Shown here: positions 5,488-5,662 of the stretch, piece after piece
Numbering within the stretch: position 1 is the stretch's first letter
How the letters are laid out: each line of letters opens with the position of its first letter
From: Gammaproteobacteria bacterium
GTDB taxonomy: Bacteria > Pseudomonadota > Gammaproteobacteria > SZUA-140
DNA length: 5,662 nt
Assembly (NCBI GenBank): GCA_026982145.1
Contig: JALSHQ010000052.1
Location: forward strand, 1 to 5,662
Direction: 5' to 3'
The notes under the pieces: generated by a model
Told to the model about the DNA's origin: nothing
What the model saw: the letters and a program-made list of their open reading frames with translations, nothing else
Database searches by the model: none
Made by a program: the position numbers and the translations under genes

Positions 5488-5662
5488 ATGGTTAATAGAG
5501 CTTTTAAAGGCGCGCTGCTGATATTAGCTGGCGCATGGAGCGGGATACCTGTGGCAAGTGCTCAGAGTGACTTTCAATTCGGTTACGCTAACGAAGCCAG
5601 TTTCTTCAAAGAATTTACCATTGATTGTAATCGAGGTGGCCCTGATTCCCGCTGTGCTTTGG
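5488..5662 (+). CDS. unrecognised secreted protein, N-terminal part
   Basis: I do not recognise this protein. The 58 codons visible begin with a signal peptide: MVNRAFKG, a hydrophobic segment ALLILAGAWSGIPV (9-22) and a cut site ASA before QSD at 25/26. The mature part starts QSDFQFGYANEASFFKEF and has two cysteines (DCN, SRCAL) ten residues apart, which could form a disulfide in the periplasm or outside the cell. GAGGG lies 8 nt before the ATG. An in-frame ATG at 5410 would add 26 residues ahead of the signal peptide and lies inside the candidate promoter, so I prefer 5488. The frame is open to the window end. It is separated from gpsA by 257 nt and has its own promoter candidate, so it probably belongs to another unit. 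Confidence 0.72.
   Translation, partial: MVNRAFKGALLILAGAWSGIPVASAQSDFQFGYANEASFFKEFTIDCNRGGPDSRCAL

Overview
This window looks like chromosomal DNA of a gammaproteobacterium. The gene order envC - gpmI (both leftward), then rhodanese - secB - gpsA (rightward), is the conserved envC/gpmM/yibN/grxC/secB/gpsA neighbourhood of Escherichia and Pseudomonas. Moderate GC content, GTG/TTG start options and a SqrR/HlyU-like ArsR regulator in the block would suit a marine group such as Cellvibrionales or Oceanospirillales, but that is only an impression.

Layout. Positions 1-713 (minus): 5' part of an EnvC-type murein hydrolase activator, with signal peptide and long coiled coil; its C-terminus lies outside the window. 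Positions 764-2326 (minus): complete cofactor-independent phosphoglycerate mutase (gpmI), 50 nt upstream of envC and probably co-transcribed with it. Positions 2327-2657: a 331-nt divergent intergenic region with a possible gpmI promoter, a 21-bp imperfect inverted repeat and a possible promoter for the rightward genes. Positions 2658-2978 (plus): small ArsR-family repressor with a cysteine pair placed like those of persulfide/redox sensors. Positions 2979-3186: spacer with two hairpins, a candidate promoter and a leader hairpin. Positions 3187-3605 (plus): membrane-anchored rhodanese (YibN type) broken by a single-base frameshift near 3411. Positions 3678-4169: secB. Positions 4208-5230: gpsA. 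Positions 5231-5487: AT-rich spacer with a long inverted repeat, short direct repeats and a promoter candidate. Positions 5488-5662: start of an unrecognised secreted protein running off the end.

The genes serve cell division and wall remodelling (EnvC), glycolysis (GpmI), sulfur transfer (rhodanese), protein export (SecB) and phospholipid precursor synthesis (GpsA). Two departures from the usual layout stand out. The glutaredoxin gene grxC, normally between the rhodanese and secB, is absent, and a thiol-sensor-like ArsR gene lies next to the rhodanese. I found no mobile element, CRISPR array, tRNA or rRNA, and no clear evidence of an undescribed defence or biosynthetic system. The points most worth a check are the cysteine pair of the ArsR protein with the inverted repeat in front of it, and the rhodanese frameshift.
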